NCBI GenBank assembly: GCA_002794785.1
Contig: NBBA01000015.1
Location: 1-64,000 of the forward strand
Length of the DNA stretch: 64,000 bases
DNA from: Coniferiporia sulphurascens
Taxonomy: Eukaryota > Basidiomycota > Agaricomycetes > Hymenochaetales > Hymenochaetaceae
Reading direction: 5' to 3'
The notes under the pieces are model-generated. The model made no database searches and was not told where the DNA came from. It saw only the letters and a program-made list of their open reading frames with translations. Below are positions 10,943 through 21,313 of the stretch, piece after piece (within the stretch, counting starts at the first letter, position 1; every line of letters starts with the position of its first letter). The position numbers and the translations under genes are program-made.

Positions 10943-12166
10943 GTGGTGACCCCCAGGATCCGACCCCGCAGCACATAGACAAAGCGACAGCGTGACTCCG
11001 GACCTTCGTGCTTCGTGCTTCGCGCTTCTTTGGGCTTGCTCCGGGCGGGGGGCTGCGCCGTCCGACTCGCTGAGGTGGGAGCGGAGTACGGATGCGGATA
11101 CTACGTGGTGCTTCTCTTACCTCGAGCGAAGCTCCGGCGCATGTACGGACGCCCCCTTGTTTCCTCCATCCCCTAGAAGGGCGTGCGCGACCGAACGAAG
11201 CGTGGGCCTCGGACTACTGCGATACTACTACGCTAGACCCCCTCCCTTGGAGCCCTCGCCGCACCACACAACACGCACCATCTATGATACGTATACGGAC
11301 CCGGGACAAGGAGGTTCTAGGCCTACGAAAGACGCTCTTTTCGCTTTGTACACCAGGAGTCGGTGTGCTGTTCTGCCTTAAACGGGTCTGCTGCGCTACT
11401 AGTAGTAGCACCAACTTGACTCACCCTTTGTTCTGTTCGGCACGGGGACGTAGGACGTGCGCAGGGGTGTTCTCAACCTCCAGACGGCGACGATCGAGTG
11501 GCGATACTGCGCACCTGCATCGAGTCTTTACTTCCCCCTCTGCACTGCATCGCACACCAACACCTACGGGTAACTCTGCCAGGAAGCACGTTCTAGGGGA
11601 GCTCCAGGCCCAGGGTAAGGTGCCAGACCTGAGCCCCCCTCCACTCTCCTCCCCCCTCTCTCAGGACGGACAACGCCCCCGACAGGCACAGCCCTAGTAT
11701 CAAGATTGCGCCCGCGCATCTCGCCAAGCCTCTTTTAATGTGCTCGAATCCGAGTCCGTTGCGATTGCACAGGTGGGAAGATATCCCACTTCAAGCTGCG
11801 CGTTGTATTCAGACAGGAACGTGCGCGGAGCTCTCCGGCGTCCGGCGCTGGCGCTGGATTGCGTTTACATGGGGACAGAGATAAATGAAATTTGTTGCAA
11901 AAAAAAAAGAAAAGAAAACAGGCTCCTGTCCTATCTAGAGAGCAACTGTCTACATGGTACAGCTCCCGGAACCATAAACCTCCCCAAGGCTACGATAGAT
12001 GACATAAGATTTCCCGGGTACGTATATCAGCGTGGCAGTGGCAAAGCTAAAGGAAGTGAGGAGCAGTTACGGTAACGGAACCGCGTAGACAAATGGTTCG
12101 AAGTCGCTGTGAATTATGTGTGATAATTGCCGTGGCGTCCACCCCCGGCTCTAATAGGAGTCAAAT

Positions 12167-13532
12167 TTACGCATGTGCCGCCACGGGTTTGGTTTGCATG
12201 CCCGCTAGCTCGGGCACGACGTCGTCGCCTACGCCCCTTGTTAGGTAGTTGCGCAGATTGGTGAGCGCGCGGACTTCCATCTTGCGCTGCGACTCCTCCG
12301 TCTCTGTGCCCATGTGCGGGAGCAGCGTCGCCTGCGGGAACTCGAACAGCCGCGGGTTTACCGCCGGCTCGTCGGGGAACACGTCCAGCCCGACGGCGGA
12401 CAGCTGCGATGGGGGCGGAGGAGGATGGACGAGAAAGGGGAAGAAATAATGTTTCCCGAAGAGGGGGAGAATAATGGAAGGAAACGAATATGAGTTACTT
12501 CTTCGGCGGTCTCGGGGGAAAGACAAGCGAGAAAGAACCTACGTGTCCGTCCTCGAGGGCGCGAATCATGGCGGCCTCGTCGACGACCTTACCGCGCGCA
12601 GTGTTCACGAGGACGGCGCCGCGCTTCAGCGCGCGGATCGTGCGCTCCCCGACGATGCCCTCGGTATCCTTGCGCAGCGGGACGTGCACGCTCAGGATGT
12701 CCGTCTGCGCATACATCTCGTTGAGCCGCTCCTCAGGGAAGTACTCGCACCACGCAGGCGCCTTGGGGTTCGGGTGACGCGAGTGGTAGAGGACGCGCAT
12801 GTTGAATGGCCGGCAGAGCTCCGCGAGGCGCAGCCCAATGCCCCCGAGCCCTAGGACTGCGAGAGTCTTCTCGGACGGATCATGCGCGGGCTTGAGCCCG
12901 GACTTCCAGTTCCCTGCGCGGATGCTCCGCTCGGCGCGAGCGAACTGGCGAAGCGCGGAGACGATAAGGTAAAGACCGGTCGTCGCAGTTGCGTCATCGA
13001 CCGCGCCCGGGGTATTGGAGACGACGATTCCTGTGAGATCACGATTTTTTCGTAGTAACATTATGCCAATAGTGAGTCATAGAGAAAGCGATATGTACCT
13101 TTCGCCTTGCACGCCGAGATGTTAATCTGATCATAGCCGGCGCCGTTGTGGGCGATCCAGCCGACCGAGGAGGGGAGCGCGTCGATGAGTTCCGCGTCGA
13201 AGATGCCGATTTTGTCTGCAGAGCTGTTATGTCGGTATATGCCCACGATGCCGGCATATTTCCCGCCAGGCTTGCAGCCGTTTACGAAGTCGGCGCGGTC
13301 TGGCGAGTCCATTTGCTTGTGGAGGGCACGGTGGTGAGCCAGATCTAGACGCGGAAGTCTATATGCTTGGGGCTCACGACGACTTGGGATATGCTTCCAA
13401 GCAGGTCCTTTGTTTCCTCATGCGCCCAGACAATGCTGCCTGCAAAGTCGAAGACATGTAATGAGCACAAAGAGCGCTGCTAGAGAGCACAGAGGGGGAC
13501 CGACCGCAGATCAGTACTTTGGTGCTGGCCAT
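12167..13532 (-). CDS. GOR1: Glyoxylate/hydroxypyruvate reductase (D-2-hydroxyacid dehydrogenase)
   Basis: This NAD(P)H-dependent D-isomer-specific 2-hydroxyacid dehydrogenase has 343 aa. Family members reduce glyoxylate to glycolate or hydroxypyruvate to glycerate. Exons on the minus strand are 13532-13505, 13439-13378, 13315-13099, 13030-12543 and 12403-12167. All introns are GT..AG and phases match. The first exon is only 28 nt and encodes MASTKVLIC. The Rossmann motif GLGGIGLRLAE is at about residues 163-173. The catalytic triad is visible: Arg in VNTARGK (about 248), Glu in FPDEP (about 277) and His in LLPHMGTETEES (about 295). The segment WIAHNGAGYDQINISACK is typical of fungal glyoxylate reductases. 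The gene is intact. A different 2-hydroxyacid substrate cannot be excluded. It is divergent from the SWIB-protein gene, with a 446 bp shared promoter. Confidence 0.93.
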
Positions 13533-13978
13533 GGTGGTGGTGGTAAAAGAGAGAGGGACGAATCACCAGCAAGGGGGCGGCTCTCGACGGCTTCAATCAA
13601 ATGCAGTTAAATAGAGTAGAAAAACACCTTTTTTAAAGTCCCCACCAGGGATGCTGAATCGATGACATCGGATTATGTCAGCCACGGCCCTTTTCAGGGG
13701 TGTTTCCCCGGCTGGATACTCCGGTGCGCCCGGCTCGGCTAGATTAGGAACCGGGGGAGCCGAAGCCGTGGCCGTCGGTGTGTTGGTCCGCGCTCGCTTC
13801 CTTTCCAGTGTTTGTTCTCCCGTCTCCCAACTTCAGGTCTTCCGCGCCGCTGCATCCCCGCCGCGTCGCGTCGTCGCCGTCGTCACTCCCCTCCACACCC
13901 GACCACAGCGGCAAACAGCCGTCGTTGCTCGTGCGCAAGTCCCGTCCCTCTGACCATCCGTTCGACTGCGCGCTCGCC
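13533..13978. promoter_or_regulatory. Shared promoter, GOR1 / SWIB gene
   Basis: This is the 446 bp between two divergent ATGs. It is GC-rich on the SWIB side, and no TATA box was found. The leader of the SWIB gene is C/T-rich, as is common in basidiomycete promoters. Confidence 0.6.
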
Positions 13979-14911
13979 ATGTCCATCGACTCGCTTGAAC
14001 CGCACATCCGGCAGATCATCCTAGCCACGCCCCTGGCCGAGCTCGGAACCATAACCGCGAAGGACGTCCGCGCGCAACTGGTCGCGGGCGCTCCGGATGT
14101 TGACGAGGCGTGGGTCAAGGCAAACAAGAAGGCGATCAACGCGCTCATCTCGCGGGTCTTCGAGGCTCACGTACCCGCCCAGTCCGTCTCTGCGGCCGCG
14201 AAGAAAGAAGAGAGCGACGGCGCCGACCTGTACGCGGGCTACTCAGGCGGCGAAGGCGGCGGGAGTCTGCCGGACGACGAGGACGACGGGGGCTCGTCGT
14301 CGTTCCAAGACAAGCCAAAGAAGACGGGCAAGACGAAGCGCGAGCTTACGGATGAGGAGTACGCACGCCAGCTGTCGTCCGAGATCAACGGACGCTCGCG
14401 TAGCTCGCGGTCGGGGAAGGCGCCTACCGGGCGTGCGGTGAAGAAGGGCGCAAGCCGGACGTCCAAGAAGAACAAGAAGAGTGCGGAGCGCGTCGACGAC
14501 TCTGACGCGAGCGACGACGACGACGGTTCGGAGCCTGTCGTGAAGCCAAAGAAGAAGAGAGCTGGCGGAAGTAGCGGCGGAGGTGCAAAGGGGGGCTTTA
14601 TGAAGGAGTATGTGCTCAGGTGAGTCCTTTATCTTGCCTACCGCACACGATCTGGTACTGACCTGGACTCCGTTCGGATTAGCGCACCGTTGTCCGCTCT
14701 TCTCGAAGTGGATCGATTGTCACGGCCTCAAGTCGTCAAGCAGCTCTGGGTGTACATTAAGAGTAACGATCTGCAGAACCCAAGCAACAAAAGAGAGATC
14801 CTCTGTGACGACCGGCTGCGACCTGTGTTCAACTCCGATAAGATTGACATGTTCAAGATGAACAAGGTTTTGGGACAGTACGTGCCTGTCCTCCATTCTA
14901 TCCTCGCTTGA
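13979..14911 (+). CDS. DEK_C plus SWIB domain protein, UAF30/Spp27-like
   Basis: This probable nuclear protein has 289 aa. Its yeast relatives (Uaf30, Spp27) are subunits of the upstream activating factor for rDNA transcription. Other SWIB proteins act in chromatin remodelling. Exon 1 is 13979-14619 and exon 2 is 14683-14911, with the intron in phase 2. The N-terminus (residues about 1-75: HIRQIILATPLAELGTITAKDVR and onward) looks like a DEK C-terminal-type helical domain. A long acidic and lysine-rich disordered middle follows, with several K-rich stretches usable as nuclear signals. The C-terminus (about 205-289) is a SWIB/MDM2 fold: LSRPQVVKQLWVYIKSNDLQ, then NKREILCDDRLRPVF and MFKMNKVLGQYV. 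I chose the ATG at 13979 because it begins directly before the DEK_C-like helix. The gene is intact. Function is inferred from domain order only. Confidence 0.88.
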
Positions 14912-15828
14912 CGAACAAATGCCCACCCCGCCAATAGACACTTACACGAGGACGAGTAGCTCTGATGGCAGTGGCGACAGGGACCCTCACGTCCTGCCCT
15001 GACTATTTGTTCCGTGCATTTGTAATAATTCTTGAGCCAGCATAAGTACTATTACCGCAAGTCCTGTACCCGCGTGTACAACAATCGCTCACCTCGCTCG
15101 CATCAGCGCAACTGTGTTTATCATCGTCTTTGTCAGTGGATTTTTGTCCCACCCCACCACCCTTTTTTTCTTGCGAACTGTCTTTAGTGTGGCCACGCCA
15201 CAGAGCAATTTCTGGCGTGACTCCTCTTCCGCTCTCTCTCTTCTTCCATTTCCACTTCCTGTTCTCTGTCCCTAGCGTGGTATTAAATCGGACGGGGGGA
15301 GGCGTCGCATCTTGAGTTTTTCCCCGTTGGTACTCTCTGTTTGGTAGAGTCTGGAGGGCCGGAATCTGAATTATTTATGAGGCAATATTATCTACTCCAT
15401 CTTGCTCTGATGTGTGAAAAGCCTAAGAGTCGGGTGCTCGGACCGTGCAGATCACAGGGACACAACTGCACAGCGATAAAACTACTATTGCATCCTTCTC
15501 GTACATCGCCACTGCTCGCCGCACGGGAGGGAAGTGACAATTCACTTCTCGTATCTAATACAACGGAGCACAGCCAGTGTGTCTATTGTATTGCCCGGTG
15601 GTGGTCCGAGGCTGACTGTCAACGTGGCTGGTAAGGGGCCGTTACTACTACTATGCCTTCCCACGTCCGACTCCGTTCACTCTATCCGTAATTCCAAGTC
15701 ATTAGTTCGACTCGAATATTAATTGTCCAAGTATACTTTCCAACTTGAAAAGGGGCGTTCCCCCTAAAGAGCATGACCGGAAGTACCCTACGCCCCAACG
15801 CGACTGTCTCGCCCAGTACGGTTCATAA
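14912..15828. other. Intergenic, no gene recognised
   Basis: This is the 3' flank of the SWIB gene, running into an AT-richer stretch next to the inverted-repeat element. No domain-bearing frame was found. Confidence 0.5.
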
Positions 15829-17575
15829 TACTGTCGCGTGACCCCTGTTGCAAACTTTCAGTCTTTTGCTCCTACAGCTGCCCGAACTCATTTTTTTTGT
15901 TTGATAACTTTCATTTATACACTAGACGTAGTTTCAAACTAACTGTGAATTTTCCGGCACCATTTTCATTTGTGCAAATAGCAGGGGTGGGGGTACCCCC
16001 TCTTGCAAAGTTTTAGTCACGGAGTGTCACGGAAAAATTTGCACTCCGATCAAACCATTAGTTAAGCAATATTAAAGCAACTTGTGAGTAAACCCGCTGC
16101 AGATTTCAGTCCTATTCAGAGTTTGAAATTGTATTGCATGCCGAAGCACATTTATGTTAGATTCGCTCCCTGATTAAGGGTTAGAAACAAGTGATAACAG
16201 ATTCACACAATGTTACTAGTTAGTTTAGGGTAGGCTTGATACCCTTCACTCGCTAGAGTGTTAGAGCTGATGATGGTGGTAAGAGACAAGAGATGAATTA
16301 AACTGCTTTTTACCGCAATTTTACATTGGGCTTTTATACCCTACATGTTGTAGATTATTTACTATGTTCTGGTAGATACTACAACATACTACTCTTGATT
16401 TATAAGTCATAGGAATATTCTGGTATGGTCCTGTACATGCTATTTACTATTCTTAGCTTCCTATGAGTCAGTCATATATTCCAGTACATTCTACAGCCTA
16501 CCGTGCTATCTTTATCTTATGCCAGAACCTTCCCTGAGTTTCCATCGAGTCATATAGTACAATACCTAAGGTAACCATTCTCGGATACTACTATACCTAT
16601 GATGTTAAGCTCAACGGTTATGCAGTGATCAACGTCAGGGCTTCCTGATCGTCTGTTCTGATGGTATGACAATGGGGCTTCCTAGATGTCGTAAGTTGAG
16701 GGATGATCGTCGATGGGGCTTCCTGATCGACGATGTGGACGCGGTGGGCTTCTATAGCGAGTCGGGTTACGACGAAGCGACTATTGGCAAAGAGGCACTC
16801 AGTAGACTGGTGGTAGCAGATAATGGGCTTGTATGAACAAAGAGCACAAGCTTAGGGCTTGTGCTACCGAAGTTACATGCTTATATGCTACTCTATGTGT
16901 TTGCTACTGTAGCGACTTGGTTAGGTATGTTTACCAGACTTATGGAAGGTCATGGAAACGCAAGGAAGGCCTTGGTAATACAAGTACGGTGATCAGTAAG
17001 CAAAGCATGTCATGATGGTGCAGTAAGGCGTCATCATGGCGTCTTATGGTGTAAGGTGAATAAGGATGAGTAAGGCAGAGGAATGGGGGAGTTGCACTGA
17101 CTGATGATGACGAAGGGGAAGTGAGTCAGCGCATAAAGGAAAGTAAAGGAAAAATTGTAACATATGATGCTTCTCCTTATTTCCTAATTGGTTCTGCTGT
17201 GCGATGCGCTATACTTGGCTCCCATCAATTGTGTCTTCTAATTGATCACCATGCTTCCATCAGCTAATCTTAGCCGAACACTTAGATATACTTGTGTGGC
17301 TCAGCGCTTCTGCTAGCCTTCTTAATCTTATCTTGTTGTGGCTTGTTACTTATTACCATAGACTAATATTGATTCATTTCCATTGTTGTATTGAAAGGGG
17401 TTCATTCTGGTGTTCTATCGTCTACTGGCATAAAGAGCTCTTCAGGCCCTATAGCATTTATATTCGTTATCCTACTATACCCGGGTGTGACTCTATATGA
17501 TGGTTCATCATTGAACCATTGTATTATGATCTCCTTATCTATTGGTACTAACTCCTGTCTTTGATTGGGTTCCTT

Positions 17576-18010
17576 TCAATCTACTGTTGTGTGTCCTTTG
17601 GCTATGAAGTTGGCCTTGTATGCGAATAGTTGTTCTCGTAATTGTTTATTGATAGTATGAACTATTTGGTGTGCTGCTTCTGCATAATCAGTTGATGTAA
17701 TAACCGCCCCTTGATAACATAATTCATTATGTGGCTGATTATAAATCTTGGTTCTTGTGTAAGCACTGATTACATATCTATTCAATTGATATGAGAACAT
17801 AGTCGCTCTATGTTCAATTATTACTTCTAGCCTTTCCGCCACTTGTTGTTCCCTTGTAGTATGATTGAATGTAATTTGACAGTTGTCATATCCTGCATTC
17901 TGTCCTACTGTTGCACATGCAATGTTAAACGCTTTCCATGCTACTTGATCTGCATCTTTACAGTGTTGGCATAGGTTCCTGGTATCGATTAGAGTTACGG
18001 GTCTTGCCAT
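17576..18010 (-). CDS. Hypothetical protein inside the 2.6 kb element
   Basis: A 144-codon open frame starts with ATG at 18010. I do not recognise it. The protein is rich in Gln, Asn, Thr and Ala, with a CxxC near the N-terminus (LCQHCKDADQVAW) and a helix-prone C-terminus (AAHQIVHTINKQLREQLFAYK). The codons are AT-rich compared with the neighbouring genes, which fits its position inside the inverted-repeat element. It is too short for a complete transposase. It could be an accessory protein, a gag-like piece or a chance frame. Confidence 0.4.
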   Translation of the reverse strand: MARPVTLIDTRNLCQHCKDADQVAWKAFNIACATVGQNAGYDNCQITFNHTTREQQVAERLEVIIEHRATMFSYQLNRYVISAYTRTKIYNQPHNELCYQGAVITSTDYAEAAHQIVHTINKQLREQLFAYKANFIAKGHTTVD

Positions 18011-18396
18011 GTCGATCTTGCTAATCTGTTGATCTGGCGATCACAATTTTCATCAATTTACTAACAATTTAGTCACTCTTCATCACCCTTTCAAAAGATT
18101 GCTTGCTGGAAATTCACAACATCATATTTTTCTTCTTGGTTTAGAATAAAGTATACTGGTGACATGTACAGTACACAATAATATATAGGCCAGAATGAGA
18201 AATGGGCATACTGTGCAGCCAAAAGGCCCAAGTGGGTGCTAGTCACAGACAAAACTCACTGTTTTGCTTCCAAGCCCACAGCACAATATTTTTTTGCAAA
18301 AATAATTGTGCAGCCTTGAATATGTACTGAATTATATCTTAACTGAAAAATTCTGACACCAGTTATGAAGTGTGGAGGCCAGGAAATATGAGGGTA

Positions 18397-18423
18397 CCCC
18401 TGTTGCAAAGTTTGCAACAGGGG
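18397..18423. repeat. Perfect hairpin at right end of the 2.6 kb element
   Basis: CCCCTGTTGCAAA and its exact reverse complement are separated by a single G, giving 13-bp arms. The outer arm is part of the terminal inverted repeat, so the right end carries the TIR core twice in opposite orientation. Confidence 0.9.
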
Positions 18424-18446
18424 TCACGTGACAGTAGTAGTTAATA

Positions 18447-19105
18447 CAGTGTACACCTATTCCTTTGAACACCTCATCAAGGTTTGCTGCCGTAAATTCT
18501 AAATCTTGACCGTTCCCTCTAAAACTTTACAGTAACATATTAGATGCTCTTTAAAATATATATATGAGTTTTTACAGTGATAGGTGCTCTGTATAATTAA
18601 TGAGAAATGTTTTGAGAAATGTGGCTATTTGTCACACAACCCAATCCTTTGAACACCCTGTGACACAGTTAACATCTCTTGTTTTCGAGGGCATGTAAAG
18701 CAGAGGTGCGTGGGAAATTGGCATCACACCCTTGACCTTGAACACCTAATTTTCGCCTTTTGAGCCTCTAACTCATCTTATTCTATATCAATTTTGCTCG
18801 AAAAAATTTCCATGGAGAGAGCTATGTCTCTTCTACAAATTTTCATAGTTTTTGTGTGAGAATTCTCAGCCAAAGTATTTCAATGATGTGATTACCATAA
18901 CCCACTCCAGTTAGAACACCCTTTTTTGCACTTTTTCATCTCCCTAAATTTACCTGCTGGACCAAACCAGCTCAAAATCGGAGTATAGCTAGATATGCAT
19001 CCCAGAAGTGTACATATAAATTTTTGTGAGTATTGCTGCACAGTTGAGTGAGACAGAGCCAGTGTTTAAAGGACCGGGGGTGTTTAAAGGAATAGGTGTA
19101 CACTG
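18447..19105. mobile_element. 659-bp MITE, pogo/Tc1-mariner-like
   Basis: The terminal inverted repeats begin CAGTGTACACCTATTCCT and run 27 bp with one mismatch. TA dinucleotides flank both ends (18445-18446 and 19106-19107). The element is short, AT-rich and has no coding capacity, as expected for a miniature element moved in trans. TTGAACACC-like motifs recur inside (near 18468, 18652, 18743 and 18916), and the right end carries GTGTTTAAAGGA twice. It lies 10 bp from the end of the 2.6 kb element. Confidence 0.85.
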
Positions 19106-19107
19106 TA

Positions 19108-19773
19108 CCAGTACTGATCCTGATCATGATCAGTTCACTCCGAGTCATATGACGGACGGACTCGGAGCAACGTGTGCGGGTGGCCGGCGCCCAACCGTGA
19201 TCCCTCTCTCTTGGGACTACCACTAAGGCTGACTACTCTCCAGACCGTCATTTAGTACAAATCGAGGTTTATCTCAAAACAGCCAGCCACGTTTGGGCTG
19301 ACGACTCCCTTAGAACAATTAATGACTCGGAGCATGGACAACTGCCGCGCCAAGAGACCAAAACTGCATCGCCTAGACAGAATTAGCGAGTCAACCGTGG
19401 GCACACTACAAATTACATAGCCCAAGGTACCTAGCAAAGTCGTAGATTCAACGCCGCCTCATACCCGTGTTTATTTACCGCCTTTGAGCAAACCTTAGAT
19501 ATGTCAGTCAACGGCAAACTCCACCCGATTTTTGAGCCTTAAACAACAGCCGTACTAACCACTTCACTTCACGCTTCTCTTGTAAAATTACAGTAATAAG
19601 AATCACAAATTCATTGTACGTTGTGTTATACATGAGCAATACACAGATCAACGCAAAGAGTTATAAGTCACAGAGATATCCGAATCATCAAAAGGGTATG
19701 ATGGAATAATAAAAATGCACCACCGATCCAATGTAACAAATACAAAAGAAATCAACAGTTTACTCAACTCCGA
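19108..19773. other. Intergenic, 3' flank of PARG-like gene
   Basis: No coding signal was recognised. The right half is the AT-rich 3' flank of the minus-strand gene that ends at 19774. Confidence 0.5.
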
Positions 19774-20922
19774 TTAAAAGTCTTCGCTGAGAAGCTCTGC
19801 TTCCAGCACCCTTGCGTTGAACGCCTTCTCAAACGCCTGGCGATGCTTCGAAGGCACCGCGAACACGATCCTGTCAAACACACCTTTAAACTTTGCGTCT
19901 CTCGCACGTAGCAAATCAGCCCAAATTTCCCCGATCATATCAGGAGAGTTACAGAACTGACCGACCCCGAAAGCCCCGAGAATCAGGACGCGGTCGTTGC
20001 GTTCCTCAAAAAGTCGTAGAGCGCGCGCCAGACGTTCGCGTGTAACGCTGCGCACGCCATCGTGGAACTCGGTGTCGTCGATGCTGAACTTGGCGCGTAC
20101 GGTCCCGACGTGTACTGGGACGCTCGAAATCACATTGATCGTATACGGAGCAATTCGCTGTCCGCGTCCGTCCTTGATGACGGCGATGTCCGGGCTGTAA
20201 AGCATGGCATGATCGTGCAATCCGGATCCATCCGACTTGGCGCGATGCTCCGCGTAGAACTGCGCTCCGGCAGAGGAGTTCTGTAAAGAATCATAAAGGG
20301 TGGTCTGACGAACGAGGCATTCCTCGAGTGTGACCCCACCATTCAGACTGGCTCCGCCCGGTTTCTTCGGCGAAGCGGGACTAAGGACGCCCAAGCCATA
20401 CGCATTATGCTGTAAAGAAGACTGGGATTGCCAGATTTTTCGGGCGGCCTCTAGGGTCGAGAAAGACGTGAACTCGAATTGCGTCGCAAACACTTGAGAC
20501 GAGGAAGACGAAATAGGTATAGATGACTCAGACGCATCCGAAGTGGGGGCGTCTCGTACCGATAGCGAAGGTCCCTTTTCCCAACCTGCGAGGAGAGGCG
20601 AATAATGCGGGTAGAAGGAGGTCTTGAGTCGGGTGTTTGTGATCTGCTCCGAGAGATCGTGGAACGTCCCTTGCGATGGTGACAGCGGCTCTGAACCCTC
20701 GTCTACGTCAGAGTCAGAGTCAGTAACGACGTCTTCGTAGTATCCACGGGAGGTAAGAACGGTGCGGAAGGTGTCTTGTGCGATCTGTGCAAGCCGCTCA
20801 CGGTGCGCGCGAAGGGCCTCAGGGCCGCTGCGCTGTCTGCTCTTGAAGGCCCCACCCGAAGAACCACGCCCTCGGCGGTTCGTCCGGCGCGGCTTCCCTG
20901 ATTTGGCTGATTTGGCTTTCAT
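19774..20922 (-). CDS. Microbial-type PARG catalytic-domain protein (TIGR02452-like)
   Basis: This 382-aa single-exon gene encodes a probable macrodomain-type poly(ADP-ribose) glycohydrolase. The N-terminus (about 1-30) is basic (KSAKSGKPRRTNRRGRG) and could be a nuclear signal. A Ser/acidic disordered part follows. The catalytic region shows GLGVLSPASPKKPGGASLNGGVTLEECL, which aligns with the family's PGGG..NGA..QEE core. The rest of the fold is visible as AMLYSPDIAVIKD, VLILGAFGVGQFCN and FDRIVFAVPS. The family triplet GGG reads GGA and QEE reads LEE here, but the two glutamates are kept. I took the ATG at 20922 (G at -3) rather than an in-frame ATG at 21000 with a poor context. The gene is intact. 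Hydrolase activity is inferred. Confidence 0.82.
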   Translation of the reverse strand: MKAKSAKSGKPRRTNRRGRGSSGGAFKSRQRSGPEALRAHRERLAQIAQDTFRTVLTSRGYYEDVVTDSDSDVDEGSEPLSPSQGTFHDLSEQITNTRLKTSFYPHYSPLLAGWEKGPSLSVRDAPTSDASESSIPISSSSSQVFATQFEFTSFSTLEAARKIWQSQSSLQHNAYGLGVLSPASPKKPGGASLNGGVTLEECLVRQTTLYDSLQNSSAGAQFYAEHRAKSDGSGLHDHAMLYSPDIAVIKDGRGQRIAPYTINVISSVPVHVGTVRAKFSIDDTEFHDGVRSVTRERLARALRLFEERNDRVLILGAFGVGQFCNSPDMIGEIWADLLRARDAKFKGVFDRIVFAVPSKHRQAFEKAFNARVLEAELLSEDF

Positions 20923-21313
20923 AGCAGAAGTGCTTATTGAATGTTTGGGATGTCTGGTGCGATGGGTGTTGTGGTTGAGGAGAATTCTGTCAACGATCAT
21001 GATATACTGAGTTGGTCGTTGGAAGATAGTGGTAGGAGAATAAAGACAGACAAGGTCGCGCGGCAGACCAAGTCTAAATTGGTTATTTGCCTTTGTTTAG
21101 CTCGTTCTATATGCGTCTCCGCGCCGCGCCACAAAAGAAAGTTAAAGACGGACTACAAGAGTGTATGCGAGTACAAATCTAATACAGAATGTAAGACAAT
21201 ATATGCATTTGTGGATCGTAATGTGTTTGTAGACGGATAAAAATTAAAGAAAATTAGAGGCTAGGGAGTGAATACTAGTCTGTAATATAATAAATGCCCA
21301 CGATACGACGAGA
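20923..21313. other. Intergenic, PARG-like promoter and ankyrin-gene 3' flank
   Basis: Short AT-rich stretch between two minus-strand genes. No further features were seen. Confidence 0.5.

Larger units (their letters stand above)
10021..12166. other. 2.1 kb intergenic stretch with short repeats
   Basis: No coding frame here has a recognisable domain. Simple features present are an 8-bp tandem repeat GGGCTACA (10483-10514, four units, the first degenerate), (GTAC)4 at 10927-10942, GC-rich DNA from about 10440 to 11650, and an A-rich run near 11899-11920. It separates the 3' ends of the IDO gene and the glyoxylate reductase gene. Confidence 0.5.
15831..18434. mobile_element. 2.6 kb element with 28-bp terminal inverted repeats
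   Basis: The left end reads CTGTCGCGTGACCCCTGTTG, continuing with CAAACTTT. The reverse complement of the right end is the same 28 bp with one mismatch (CTGTCA). TA flanks both sides (15829-15830 and 18435-18436), consistent with a Tc1/mariner-pogo-like target duplication, although with only 2 bp this is weak evidence. Subterminal GGGTACCCC..TTGCAAAG motifs occur inside both ends. The interior is AT-rich, unlike the flanks, and holds a cluster of GGGCTTCCT-type short repeats at 16637-16760 and one 144-codon frame. No transposase DDE signature was recognised, so it may be non-autonomous or of a family I do not know. Confidence 0.7.

Noticed and set aside
10992..11697. Long plus-strand frames in the GC-rich intergenic region
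   Set aside because: Two overlapping frames have high Arg/Pro/Ser content, with no domain and no intron logic. They are likely a product of GC bias.
20923..21000. 26-residue N-terminal extension of the PARG-like protein
   Set aside because: The upstream ATG has T at -3 and adds a low-conservation stretch. The ATG at 20922 has a better context and starts the basic tail.
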